Assembly (NCBI GenBank): GCA_041394945.1
Contig: JAWKHH010000001.1
Location: 930,001 to 994,000, forward strand
Direction: 5' to 3'
Source: Bryobacteraceae bacterium
GTDB lineage: Bacteria > Acidobacteriota > Terriglobia > Bryobacterales > Bryobacteraceae
DNA length: 64,000 bases
Shown here piece by piece: positions 44,338 to 53,128 of the stretch. The stretch's first letter is position 1. The number at the start of each line of letters is the position of its first letter. The notes under the pieces were generated by a model, which had not been told where the DNA came from, searched no databases, and saw nothing but the letters and a program-made list of their open reading frames with translations. The position numbers were made by a program, and so were the translations under genes.

Positions 44338-45123
44338 ATGCCGATCACTGCGGCCAAACGGGAAGAAGCGCTCCGGCGACCGGCGCTCTGTGAGCTATTG
44401 CCGGTGCGTGAGTATCTCGACGAGGTGATGGTGCAAGTGGACGGGAGCATGGTCGCCGGTTACGAATTGACGGGGATCAACGGCTTTTACCACGACGACC
44501 AGATGCGGAACCGCTCGAAACACGCGCTCGAAGCGCTGATCCGGTCACTGCCGGAGCGGTCGATGCGCCTTCAGATGCGATTCGAGATCAGTGAAGGGAT
44601 CGGGGATGCGCGATCCGCCTACCCGCAACTGAACCGGAATGAGAATGCGGTGCTCCAAACGATCGATCGCGAACGAATGGAACGCTGGGACTCGAACGAA
44701 CGTCGCGGGCACTATCTCCGTCACCTTCTCCATGCCTACTTCGTTTGGAATCCTCGAATCCATCACGAACTGGCCGAGCGCCTACAGGGGACGAAGCGGG
44801 GCTTATTCAGCCTGTCCGTCGAGAAGTGTGTCGAACGTGCGCGCCGCGAGCACGAGGATCTCCTGTCGGAGTTCGGCAGTCTTCTTGCCGGCGTTGAGCA
44901 GACTCTAGTCTCCACGGGCATGTGCGTTCGCAGGATGTCCGACGATGAGATGTTCCTGGAAGCCAAGCGCGCCCTCAACCCTGCAGCCGAGGACCGGAGT
45001 CCCATGCGTCGCCCCGATATGCGCTCCACTACCGCAGCGCTCGGAGCCAGGTCACCAACACCAGCATTGAGGACGAGCAGGAGAATTTCATCCAGGTCGG
45101 CGGACTCCTCTACACGCTGGTGA
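44338..45123 (+). CDS. trbE: TrbE/VirB4 ATPase, N-terminal part (gene split by frameshift)
   Basis: 261 codons. It encodes the CagE/TrbE N-terminal domain (VPVREYLDEVMVQVDGSMVA, RSLPERSMRLQMRFEISEG, ALNPAAEDRSPMRRPDM). From about 45020 the frame stops being homologous. The continuing protein is in the next frame, where YRSARSQVTNTSIEDEQENF precedes SLKDLPDGTFPG. A single-base deletion-type frameshift near 45020-45035 explains both. The tail after RPDM is therefore not native. Confidence 0.75.
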   Translation: MPITAAKREEALRRPALCELLPVREYLDEVMVQVDGSMVAGYELTGINGFYHDDQMRNRSKHALEALIRSLPERSMRLQMRFEISEGIGDARSAYPQLNRNENAVLQTIDRERMERWDSNERRGHYLRHLLHAYFVWNPRIHHELAERLQGTKRGLFSLSVEKCVERARREHEDLLSEFGSLLAGVEQTLVSTGMCVRRMSDDEMFLEAKRALNPAAEDRSPMRRPDMRSTTAALGARSPTPALRTSRRISSRSADSSTRW

Positions 45124-47024
45124 GCCTGAAGGATCTCCCGGATGGTACGTTTCCCGGGATCCTGCGCGAGTTGATGGTGCTCGACTTCCCGATCATCGTC
45201 AGCGCTGAGGTGACAATCCCCGACCAGACGAAGATCCTGGAACATTTCAAAGGCCGTCTCCGGCGTATGCAAGCCGCGCAGCGCGATTCGAACGGCGGGT
45301 TCAAGATCAACGTCGAAGCGCAAGTGGCGCAGAACCAGCTTCAGGAGGTTCTGCAGGCTGTCATCTCTTCTTCGCTCAAGGTCTGCAATTACTCGCTTGT
45401 GATCGCGGTTCGGACGTCCAGACCCATCGTGAGCAGAACGGATGTGGACGAGGCCCAGCGCACGCTCAACGATCGCCGGCAGCGGGTCATCCACGCCGTG
45501 ACCCGGATGAACGGAGCGCGGGCCATCCCAGAATCGCTTGCCCAGCGGCGGTTGCTCATCGGGACATTGCCGGGCATGGCACAGGAAAACAAGCGGGATC
45601 TCAGTTGCCTCACTCTGCACGCGGCGGACCTGCTCCCCATTGAGACGCCGTGGCAGGGTACGCCGCAGTCGCCGCTGATGCTGCTCGAAACTCCCTATCG
45701 GCAACTGATTCCGTTCTCGCCCTACGACCCCTCCGTCGGCGACGCCAACATGCTGTTCATGGCGAAGTCCGGCGGCGGGAAGACGTTCATGGCGCAGATG
45801 TTCCTGCTCATGATGGCGCGCGCCAATCCGCTGATCTCGATCGTGGAAAGAGGCGACTCATACCGGCCGTTGGTGGAAGTGATGGGTGGCCGGGTGATCG
45901 AGGTCGACCTCGAAGGAACAGAAACCCTGAACCCATGGGATCTGCCGCCTGGCGCCCTTCAGCCAACGAAGGACAAGATCGCCTTTCTAAAGAACCTGAC
46001 CCGGCACATGATTGGCGACTTGGGGCAATCCGACACGTCCATCCTCGACAACATCCTCTCGGAGGCGATCGCGAGAGTCTACAAACGGGCGGCGGTCCGG
46101 GTCGATAACAAGACGCCCACATATACCGACCTTCGAAACGAGCTGTCCACCTGGACCGATGAGGAGCGGATCGAGCATATCCGCGAACTGGCGCTGCTTG
46201 CTTCCGTGGCACTCCGCCAGTGGACCGGCGAGAAGGGCGTCTACTCGAAGCTCTTTGACCGACACACGACGATTCGCACGGATGCCAACTGGCTGTTTTT
46301 CAACATCGAGGGCTTGAGCTCTGACCCTCGGCTTGAAACCGCGATGAGCATGCTCATTGCCCAGGCCATGTCGGAACGCGCGTCTGGAAGATCGGGCCAG
46401 CCGTCCATTACAGTTCTGGACGAGTGCTGGTCCTTGCTCGAATCGCCAGTCTTGGCGGACTGCGTGGTCCAGCTCTTCCGGACGGCCAGGAAGCGAGGTG
46501 CGAGCGTCTGGGGGATCTCGCAGACTCTGGAAGACTTCGTTGGCACCAAACAGCGACCGAAGGAGCACGGTGCCGGAATCCTGCGGAACACGTCGGTCAA
46601 GGTCATCGGCCAGCAGCCGGGCGACGTGAGCCCTCTGGTTGAGCATCTGGCACTGAACGAGGTCGCGCTGGGCGAAATCAAGCGATTCGCGGCGCCGCGC
46701 AAAGGACGCAGCGCCGAAGTCCTGCTGGTGCTCGGAGAGAAGTCGGAAACCACGCAGACGATTCGGCTGGTGCCGACGCCCATCGACTACTGGATCGCTA
46801 CGACTTATCCGAGAGAACGGGCCTATCGTGCCTACGTCTTGAGTCTTGACCGGAATCGGGACCGTAACCTGATCGAGATCTATCGCGAGTTGGGCGAGCG
46901 CTTTCCCAACGGCTTAGCCGATGTCGACGCACTGCCAGAAGAGCTTTCAGGCAGCGTTCAGATTGCCGCGGCCCCCAAACGACGGCTGACGGGCCTTCCG
47001 GCAACAAGGGGGGACCATGTTTGA
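45120..47024 (+). CDS. trbE: TrbE/VirB4 ATPase, C-terminal part (gene split by frameshift)
   Basis: 634 codons. It contains the ATPase: Walker A MAKSGGGKTFMAQM, the region WDLPPGALQPTKDKIAFLKN, Walker B ITVLDECWSLLESP and a later motif FNIEGLSSDPRLETAM. The reading frame extends upstream of GTG 45120 to about 45003 with clear TrbE homology. VirB4 powers pilus assembly and substrate transfer, so without the N-terminus the T4SS would not work unless the frameshift is a sequencing error. Overlaps TrbJ by 8 bp. Confidence 0.82.
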   Translation: MSLKDLPDGTFPGILRELMVLDFPIIVSAEVTIPDQTKILEHFKGRLRRMQAAQRDSNGGFKINVEAQVAQNQLQEVLQAVISSSLKVCNYSLVIAVRTSRPIVSRTDVDEAQRTLNDRRQRVIHAVTRMNGARAIPESLAQRRLLIGTLPGMAQENKRDLSCLTLHAADLLPIETPWQGTPQSPLMLLETPYRQLIPFSPYDPSVGDANMLFMAKSGGGKTFMAQMFLLMMARANPLISIVERGDSYRPLVEVMGGRVIEVDLEGTETLNPWDLPPGALQPTKDKIAFLKNLTRHMIGDLGQSDTSILDNILSEAIARVYKRAAVRVDNKTPTYTDLRNELSTWTDEERIEHIRELALLASVALRQWTGEKGVYSKLFDRHTTIRTDANWLFFNIEGLSSDPRLETAMSMLIAQAMSERASGRSGQPSITVLDECWSLLESPVLADCVVQLFRTARKRGASVWGISQTLEDFVGTKQRPKEHGAGILRNTSVKVIGQQPGDVSPLVEHLALNEVALGEIKRFAAPRKGRSAEVLLVLGEKSETTQTIRLVPTPIDYWIATTYPRERAYRAYVLSLDRNRDRNLIEIYRELGERFPNGLADVDALPEELSGSVQIAAAPKRRLTGLPATRGDHV

Positions 47025-47841
47025 TTGGCAACACCTCACGAAACTCCTTGCTGTCAGCTTGGCCCTGATCCTGGCGATGGCAATTGTCGCGCCTCAACCT
47101 GCTCATGCGCAGTTGAGCCTTGGCGGGATCACCGGGGCGTTCAACCTCGTGAATCAGGTTGCGAACAACATCCTTAGCTTCATCAACAACACGATGCGGC
47201 CGATACTGGAGGGTGTCCAGTCCGCTGCCCAGGCTCTCCAGGGCTTCCTCAATCAATTACGCAACCTCTGGGAACAGGTCGTCTGGCCGCTTTCGGAGAT
47301 CAACCGCACCCGCAATCTCGCCGCGAACCTGATCGCGACTTTCCGCGGCCTCCTCAACAACCTGTACTCGATCGGAGTGAACAGCGCACAGCTACCGAAC
47401 CCGAGCCGCCTGGAGGCAGTGATGCGGAATCGCCAGGTTGGGGATCACGCGCAACTCCTTGCGGAGTTCCAGCGGACCTTTGGCACGCTGCCGGCGCCTG
47501 CGGAGGTTCATCCCGAGGAACGCAGCCTGATTGACGTTGACGACGCCCTGGCGATCGATCAACTCATGACTCTGAAGATGGGCGACGCGTCGGCGGACAA
47601 CACGCTACGAGCGGCGGAGGCGATTGAAGAGGAAGCTACGCGGATGGCACCCGGCAGCGCTGCCCTGTCGGCGGCTGCCGCTTACATCGCCGCGGTCCAG
47701 AGCCAGGCACACATCCAGAAGATGCTCGCCGGGCAACTCCGGCAGGAGGCCGCGCGGCTTGCCCACGACACGATGACGCTAAAGCGGGGCGCCAACTTCA
47801 CGCGGGAGTCGCGGACGAAGGTCTCGGAGCTGAACAAGTAG
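47017..47841 (+). CDS. trbJ: TrbJ/VirB5-like protein (copy 1)
   Basis: 274 residues. A signal peptide (LLAVSLALILAMAIVAPQPAHAQ) is followed by a helical, Asn/Gln-rich secreted protein. The C-terminus TKVSELNK parallels TKLTELNK of the next gene, and both share ATLPNPxxLEAV-like (QLPNPSRLEAV) and HPEERSLIDVDDA / HPAQRDLIDSSDA blocks. TrbJ is a minor pilus-tip or adhesin component. Its start overlaps the TrbE stop. Confidence 0.78.
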   Translation: MFDWQHLTKLLAVSLALILAMAIVAPQPAHAQLSLGGITGAFNLVNQVANNILSFINNTMRPILEGVQSAAQALQGFLNQLRNLWEQVVWPLSEINRTRNLAANLIATFRGLLNNLYSIGVNSAQLPNPSRLEAVMRNRQVGDHAQLLAEFQRTFGTLPAPAEVHPEERSLIDVDDALAIDQLMTLKMGDASADNTLRAAEAIEEEATRMAPGSAALSAAAAYIAAVQSQAHIQKMLAGQLRQEAARLAHDTMTLKRGANFTRESRTKVSELNK

Positions 47842-47849
47842 GAGGAAAG

Positions 47850-48698
47850 ATGCCAGTGCTATCCCAACTCTGGAGCTTCCTCGTTCGCAACCGGACACGG
47901 CTGATCGCGCTTCTACTGATCGTCTCGTTTTTCGCGCCTCAGCCGGCCAACGCGCAATTCGGCTTCCTGCTCGGCTTGATCAACATCGTCACCAGCGGCA
48001 TGAACACACTGAATAACGTCATGACGAGCGTCAACAACGCACTCCGCAACGTGATCGGGCCAATCCTGCAACAGATCAACTCGATCATGACCGCAGCACA
48101 ACAGATCATGGGCGCGATCTTCGACTTCCAGCGGAACGTAGTCTACCCGCAGCAGGCGATTGACCGGGCGCGCGCGCTGGTCGGGCAGGTTCAGGGTATT
48201 TACGCGGCCATTCGCGGAATCTGGAATATCATCGTTCGAAGCGCCACACTGCCGAACCCGCGGCAACTCGAAGCTGTGCTGCTTTCCAGGGACGCCGGGC
48301 AGATCGGCGCGGTCGGCGGAAACTTCGCCGCGGTCTACACGCCGCTTCCCGCTGCGACCGAGGCCCATCCAGCACAGCGCGACTTGATCGACAGTTCGGA
48401 CGCCGCCGCGCAGGCCGCCATGAAGCGTGCCATCGCCATCGACGCCATCGCCGATCAGGAACTTGCCGCTGCCGAGCAGATGATGACCGCCCTGCAATCC
48501 ACGGCTCCCGGAACGGCCGAGATGATCGGCGCGCAAGCGGGCGCCTGGCTTGTTCGTTCAAACGCCTACACCCAACAGGCGCTGGCGGAATTGATGCGGA
48601 TCCGGACGATCAGACTGGCGCCCAGGCGCTCGGATGAAGGAGGTCGGCGCGATTTACGCGCGGAAACCCGGAACAAGCTCACCGAGCTGAACAAGTAG
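47850..48698 (+). CDS. trbJ: TrbJ/VirB5-like protein (copy 2)
   Basis: 282 residues. Signal peptide (LIALLLIVSFFAPQPANAQ), helical mature part. Tandem paralogue of the preceding gene, separated by 8 bp including a strong AGGAGG. Shared blocks: WNIIVRSATLPNPRQLEAV, HPAQRDLIDSSDAA and the C-terminal ELNK. Two TrbJ genes in tandem suggest subunit specialisation of the pilus tip. Confidence 0.78.
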   Translation: MPVLSQLWSFLVRNRTRLIALLLIVSFFAPQPANAQFGFLLGLINIVTSGMNTLNNVMTSVNNALRNVIGPILQQINSIMTAAQQIMGAIFDFQRNVVYPQQAIDRARALVGQVQGIYAAIRGIWNIIVRSATLPNPRQLEAVLLSRDAGQIGAVGGNFAAVYTPLPAATEAHPAQRDLIDSSDAAAQAAMKRAIAIDAIADQELAAAEQMMTALQSTAPGTAEMIGAQAGAWLVRSNAYTQQALAELMRIRTIRLAPRRSDEGGRRDLRAETRNKLTELNK

Positions 48699-48710
48699 GA
48701 GGTGAAAGCA

Positions 48711-49688
48711 GTGTTTCTGTTTGAGCAGATGTTCAATACGGCACTGAACGGAATCAACTCGGCCGGCCTCATGAGCACCATCCTCACCGTGGCGTACGGC
48801 ATCCTCCTTGCTTCGCTCCCTGTTCTCGGCCTACGAGAGGCATGGGTTCGTGGCGGCGATGTCCGTGCGCTCCGGGGTGTCGGCCGTCAAGTACTTGGCC
48901 TTGGGACTGCTCTTCCTGAACGGAGGCGCGGTCTACGACTCGGTCGTCCGGGCAGTTCTGAAGCAGCCTTCAATCCAGATTGCACACACCATGGCCGGTG
49001 CCGGTCCAAACGATGTGTTCACCAATTGGAAGAACGAACTGGTGGCTGCGGCGTCCTCCGGGAACATTCCTTAACGTGATCACGGGCAGCATTGCAGGGC
49101 TGCTGAGCGCGTTGCTGCTGCTCATCGCAATGATCCTCTACGGTCTCCTACGCCATATTCACAATCCTATACGCTGCTCTACGGCTGATCCTCTACGACA
49201 GGCCCACTTGTGTTGGCGCTCTTGCCGACGATGGGACTCAGCTCATAACCCGAAGGTACGCGATCAACTTCATGATCTTCGGCGCCTGGGGGCTGATCTA
49301 CGGAGTCTTCTGCCGGCTCGCTATTGCTCTGAATATCAACAGCATGGCCGTGATTACGGGTGCGGGAAACTTGGGCGGGCTGCTGACAGGTGCCACCGCA
49401 GAAGTGCTGCGGCAGCGAGCATCCTGTTCGTCCATCTGCATCCTGCTGATTCCCTTCCTGGCGAAGCGGATCGTTGAGGGCGACCTGGGCTCAACCATGC
49501 TGACGGTTCTCGGAACTGCCGCGGCGATGGCGCAGGCGGCTGTGGCTACTGCGTCGGTGCGTCGGAAGGGTTTTGGCCGTACCGCGTCCTCCGGTGGTGG
49601 AGCGGATAGCGCGGGAACGGGTAGCGTGGTGCCCAGCGGCGCGCCACCAGCACCGCCGTCTCCTTCAGGCTCCAGGAGCAGTCCGTAG
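48711..49688 (+). pseudogene. trbL: TrbL/VirB6-like polytopic channel protein, frameshifted
   Basis: GTG 48711 follows a strong AGGAGGTG and starts FLFEQMFNTALNGINSAGLM. The protein then continues as FSAYERHGFVAAMSVRSGVS in a second frame, NVITGSIAGLLSALLLLIAM in a third, VSYAIFTILYAALRLILY back in the first and GPLVLALLPTMG in a third; MIFGAWGLIYGVFCRLAIALN returns to the first. About five frame changes over ~600 bp. The pieces together match a TrbL-type multispanning protein. The C-terminal Pro/Gly/Ser-rich tail is in the last frame. Inactive unless indels are artefacts. Confidence 0.68.
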
Positions 49689-49924
49689 GTGGCGCCGCAG
49701 CACCTCAAACTGGCGCTCCAGCAGGTCCACGGCAATCAGCAGGATCGATCGGTCAACACCGTCCGGTCAGCATCCCCCATGCCGTTGGCTGGCTTGCCGG
49801 CACTGCCGCAGCGCTTGGTGCAAGGTGGCCAGCGGAAGTGATTCCAGGCAGGTCGGGGAGGGCTCGCAGCGCGGCGGTGAAACCCACGCGGAATTCAGAT
49901 TCAGCCTAAAGGAGGCGACAGGCG

Positions 49925-50689
49925 ATGATCAGCCTTCAACGCAAGGATCGATCAACGCTGCCGCAGAAGCAGCAGATCTCCAAATACTATGAGATGGACG
50001 GCGCCCTACGCGCCTACGCTAACCGGATGGCCGTGCTTGGTCTCACCTGCGGATTGTTGGCGCTGCTTGCGCTCGGGCTCTTCGCCTATGTGCGACTGCA
50101 ACCGCCGGTGGTGATCCGCGTGGATGGGGCCGGAGAGGCTACGGTTGTCGGGGGAACCGCCCTGCATGTCAGGTCTCCGCTCGTGCCATCCGTCCAGGCC
50201 CAGAGCACATCGTCCTCCGACATGGGGACTGCCCCGACGGACGTGGAGGGCCGCGCGATCGTGAGGAGGTTCCTCAACGCCTACCTGACCTACACACCGG
50301 CGAACGTCGAACGCCAGTACGCCGACGCACTGAATCTGATGACCGTCAACCTCCGCACGTTCACGATGAACAAGTTCCGGGAGGACGACACCCTGGGCAA
50401 GATCAAGGCCGAGTCCATCACGTCCAGCATCAAGATCCGGTCCATCGAGCCGGTCGCCGGAATGCCTTGGGCCTACCAGGTCTTCGCTGCGAAGGAGATC
50501 CACCGGGTCACGGCCCAACGAATCGAGCAGACCGAGAAGATGGTCTGCCGGTACCAAGTCCGGCTGGTGTATTCCGGCCGCTCTCAACAGCATCCGTCCG
50601 GCCTGCTTGTCGGAGAATTCTGGGAGCAGCAGATGGTTGGCGACCGAGACATCGGGCTGGACCAGAAGAGCACGTTGCTCGAACGCTAG
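49925..50689 (+). CDS. trbF: TrbF/VirB8-like protein
   Basis: 254 residues. Cytoplasmic N-terminus, one membrane segment (LGLTCGLLALLALGLFAYVR), periplasmic VirB8 domain: GRAIVRRFLNAYLTYTPANV, RSIEPVAGMPWAYQVFAAKE, CRYQVRLVYSGRS, GLLVGEFWEQQMVGD. VirB8 nucleates the inner-membrane complex. GGAGGCGACAGGCG precedes the ATG. Last gene of the T4SS cluster in this window. Confidence 0.85.
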   Translation: MISLQRKDRSTLPQKQQISKYYEMDGALRAYANRMAVLGLTCGLLALLALGLFAYVRLQPPVVIRVDGAGEATVVGGTALHVRSPLVPSVQAQSTSSSDMGTAPTDVEGRAIVRRFLNAYLTYTPANVERQYADALNLMTVNLRTFTMNKFREDDTLGKIKAESITSSIKIRSIEPVAGMPWAYQVFAAKEIHRVTAQRIEQTEKMVCRYQVRLVYSGRSQQHPSGLLVGEFWEQQMVGDRDIGLDQKSTLLER

Positions 50690-50816
50690 ATAGTTGGCGA
50701 CGCTCACGCAAAATGGCCGAGCAGTCTTTTTATGCTTTGGAATCGGGAGGCGGCATCGATGAGAACTGTGGGGTCACGATCGGTGTGTCAACACACGGAC
50801 GCCCCGCGAACAAGAC

Positions 50817-51332
50817 TCACACCAACTCCCCAAAAGAGCCAAATGTCATCTTGAACCGCTGGCTCTCCAGTTTGAGCTTCGCCTCATCTGCCTCGGCAAC
50901 GGTCAGAAGTCCAGACCGAATCCAGTGCACGTAGAGACCGGGCGTGTTGAGCAACCGGTGCTCGCCGATTCGGGCTCGGACCTCTCTCAAGAACACGCGC
51001 CGCTCATCGCACGCAAGGTACCAACCTCGACAGGACGCCAGAGCCAAGCAGGCGGATTCGCCGGACCCCAATATCAGTGTCAGTTCCGCATAGACGGCGA
51101 GTTCTACGGGAGCCTCGACCTTGGTTCGTTCGATCGTCCCATCCGAGATTGCTCGGTCCACCAAATCCCTCTGCCACGGATCAGTTACTTCTTCAATGGC
51201 CTCTTCCGAGACGAGGAATCGGTAGCCCGGCGTGCAGCCAAGCAGTGGGAGATGCCCTGTATGGGTCAGGTTGATGAGGACGGAGGCATCGGTGATGACG
51301 ACGCGGATGGTCTCGGCCTGTTCCACAGTCAT
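50817..51332 (-). CDS. PIN-domain toxin-like protein
   Basis: 171 residues. PIN-fold acidic residues: Asp in VVITDASVLINL, Glu in VSEEAIEEV, GSGESACLALA and the C-terminal CDERRVFL. A PIN RNase of the COG2405 type often found beside XRE/ImmA proteins. Its start overlaps the XRE-ImmA stop (ATGA, 51329-51332). A ribonuclease toxin is the likely role. Confidence 0.83.
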   Translation of the reverse strand: MTVEQAETIRVVITDASVLINLTHTGHLPLLGCTPGYRFLVSEEAIEEVTDPWQRDLVDRAISDGTIERTKVEAPVELAVYAELTLILGSGESACLALASCRGWYLACDERRVFLREVRARIGEHRLLNTPGLYVHWIRSGLLTVAEADEAKLKLESQRFKMTFGSFGELV

Positions 51333-52582
51333 CTGCTCGGCAGCAAGACACCTGCTGGCTCGTCGTCCAGGCCGAGTTTCGCCAGAATCAGCTGGATCTC
51401 CCCGGCTTGAACGCCAAGTTCGCTGCCGATCTCGACCAATTTCCGATGGCTGATTTTCTCTCGCCGGTAAGCTTCCAGAGCCAAAACAAGATAGCGTCGG
51501 TAGAACGCCGTCAAGTTCTCGTCGGCGGAGACCTCGGTCAAGCCCAACAGTTCTCCAACTGCTCGGCTCACGCCATCGGCATCCAGTTGCTTCATCTCTT
51601 GAAACTGCTTCTCCGTAACAAGCTTCAAGTTCAGCAACCTGTACAAAGCCGACAGCACGCTCACACCGAAATGGTGGGCGAGCTTTACGACGTCGTAGAT
51701 TTGAAGATCCTGGCTGCCGCCAGCAGTGCGGCTATCAACTGGCACCACGCCGGTCTCGTCAAACACCTCGGCGTGCAACCGGCTCGTGCTGCCTTTCCCC
51801 AAGCCGGCCACAAACTGTCGCACGCCATCTTCCGGCATAAGGAAGGTGGCTGCGAAAACATTCGCCCTCACCTCAAGAAGATCGGCCCTTTCGGACTCCC
51901 GGCTCACGTGTCCGATCTGCGCTCTATCGAGCAGCAAATGAGCGTACTCGTGGCACCAGGAAAACCTCTGGCGCACGGGCGGGTGATCGCGGTTGACCAC
52001 TACGAAAAGGCCAACGGATTGATCCGAGATCATCAGCCCCGATACGCCGGCGGGCATAGAAATCAAACCCGTTCTGATTCCCTGAGCTTCGAGCAGAGCG
52101 GGCATGTCAGACAACGGTGCCGATCCCAATCCAAGCCTGCGGCGCTCTTCAATCGCAGCCTGCGTTCCGCTTTGAATGGCATCCCATTTTGAGCCCAACG
52201 TTACGGAGGGGTAGGCAGCGACGTTTCCCGTGCTCCTCGTGAGTCCCAAAAGTTCTTCGAGGTCCCGAAGTTGATGACCAAGGGCAATGCAATCACGAAG
52301 CGCGGCCTTTACGCCGTCACCGGTATCCTCCTCCGATCGGAAAAGCACGGCCGCGAGGCCCGAGATGCTAAAGCTCGGAGCCAAGAACTCGCGTATATCG
52401 CGGGCATAGAGGTGCGCGAACCTGGAAAGCTCTATTCCGGAGACGGATCGGCTCCCGAGCTCGATCTGCGCGATGGTGGCCCGCGCCATGCCCATTTCAG
52501 TGGCGGACTCTTCCTGCGTGAGCGCACAAGCCTCACGAGCCTGTTTCAACCGCTTGCCTAGCTCTACTTGATCGATCGGCAT
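51329..52582 (-). CDS. XRE-family regulator with ImmA/IrrE-type metallopeptidase domain
   Basis: 417 residues. N-terminal HTH_3 domain (LGKRLKQAREACALTQEESA, ARATIAQIELGSRSVSG). A central ImmA/IrrE peptidase domain carries the zinc HExxH motif in WCHEYAHLLLD. This COG2856 architecture controls toxins and mobile elements by cleaving or binding regulators. ATG 52582 is the start supported by GAGAGG upstream. It lies 11 bp after the DUF457 stop and overlaps PIN, so the three are one operon. Confidence 0.9.
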   Translation of the reverse strand: MPIDQVELGKRLKQAREACALTQEESATEMGMARATIAQIELGSRSVSGIELSRFAHLYARDIREFLAPSFSISGLAAVLFRSEEDTGDGVKAALRDCIALGHQLRDLEELLGLTRSTGNVAAYPSVTLGSKWDAIQSGTQAAIEERRRLGLGSAPLSDMPALLEAQGIRTGLISMPAGVSGLMISDQSVGLFVVVNRDHPPVRQRFSWCHEYAHLLLDRAQIGHVSRESERADLLEVRANVFAATFLMPEDGVRQFVAGLGKGSTSRLHAEVFDETGVVPVDSRTAGGSQDLQIYDVVKLAHHFGVSVLSALYRLLNLKLVTEKQFQEMKQLDADGVSRAVGELLGLTEVSADENLTAFYRRYLVLALEAYRREKISHRKLVEIGSELGVQAGEIQLILAKLGLDDEPAGVLLPSR

Positions 52583-52593
52583 GTCGTGACCTC

Positions 52594-53046
52594 TCAGCTT
52601 ACCAACGGCAGACAACGAGGCGTGGTGAAGTCCAAAGCAATGTGCGTCAGGTACCCCGCAACCAGTCCCGCGAGCAATCCGCTCAGCATGCGAAGCGCGA
52701 TCGCAACGGCCCCGTACAGGGCTGCCAGTAGCGGATCGGCAGTATGAAGCCAGAGTCGCGAGTAGTCGTCTGCTTTGCGGCGCAGATACCCCTGCCACCC
52801 GTCCAAGCCTCGAATCCAGGCAGCGGCACTCGCGCCAACTGGGATCAACGCGTGGGCCAGCGCTCGATGCCCAGGGTGAAAGGGCGGATCCAGGACATCA
52901 GGGAGAATGTCACCCAGGAAGCCTCCGAAAGCGCCACCGACAGTCTCCTGAAACCGATGGATCTCGTTGTTGAGTCGAGCCTTATGGTACGCGAAGACCA
53001 CGCCGGCAGGACTGGACGTGGCTATGTGAACTGATTGGTTCGGCAT
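52594..53046 (-). CDS. DUF457/YdjM-like membrane metal-dependent hydrolase
   Basis: 150 residues with hydrophobic segments near the C-terminus (LLSGLLAGLVAGYLTHIALD). The N-terminal VHIATSSPAGVVF and the terminal H-x3-D (LTHIALDFTT) match the LexA-regulated YdjM/DUF457 family. ATG 53046 follows GGGGAG. First gene of the operon with XRE-ImmA and PIN. Function unknown. Confidence 0.72.
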   Translation of the reverse strand: MPNQSVHIATSSPAGVVFAYHKARLNNEIHRFQETVGGAFGGFLGDILPDVLDPPFHPGHRALAHALIPVGASAAAWIRGLDGWQGYLRRKADDYSRLWLHTADPLLAALYGAVAIALRMLSGLLAGLVAGYLTHIALDFTTPRCLPLVS

Positions 53047-53062
53047 ACTCTCCCCTTCGTGG

Positions 53063-53104
53063 ATCATAACAGATCATGGCACAAATTGGAATATGTGTTA
53101 TGAT
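53063..53104. promoter_or_regulatory. Inverted repeat in the divergent DUF457/CD-NTase promoter region
   Basis: ATCATAACA (53063-53071) and TGTTATGAT (53096-53104) are perfect 9-bp inverted repeats with a 24-bp spacer between divergent genes. TATGAT inside the right arm could be the -10 of the CD-NTase promoter. Likely binding site for the XRE regulator. No experiment supports this. Confidence 0.4.
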
Positions 53105-53128
53105 GTGAGTAGGAGATAGACCCTAGCA

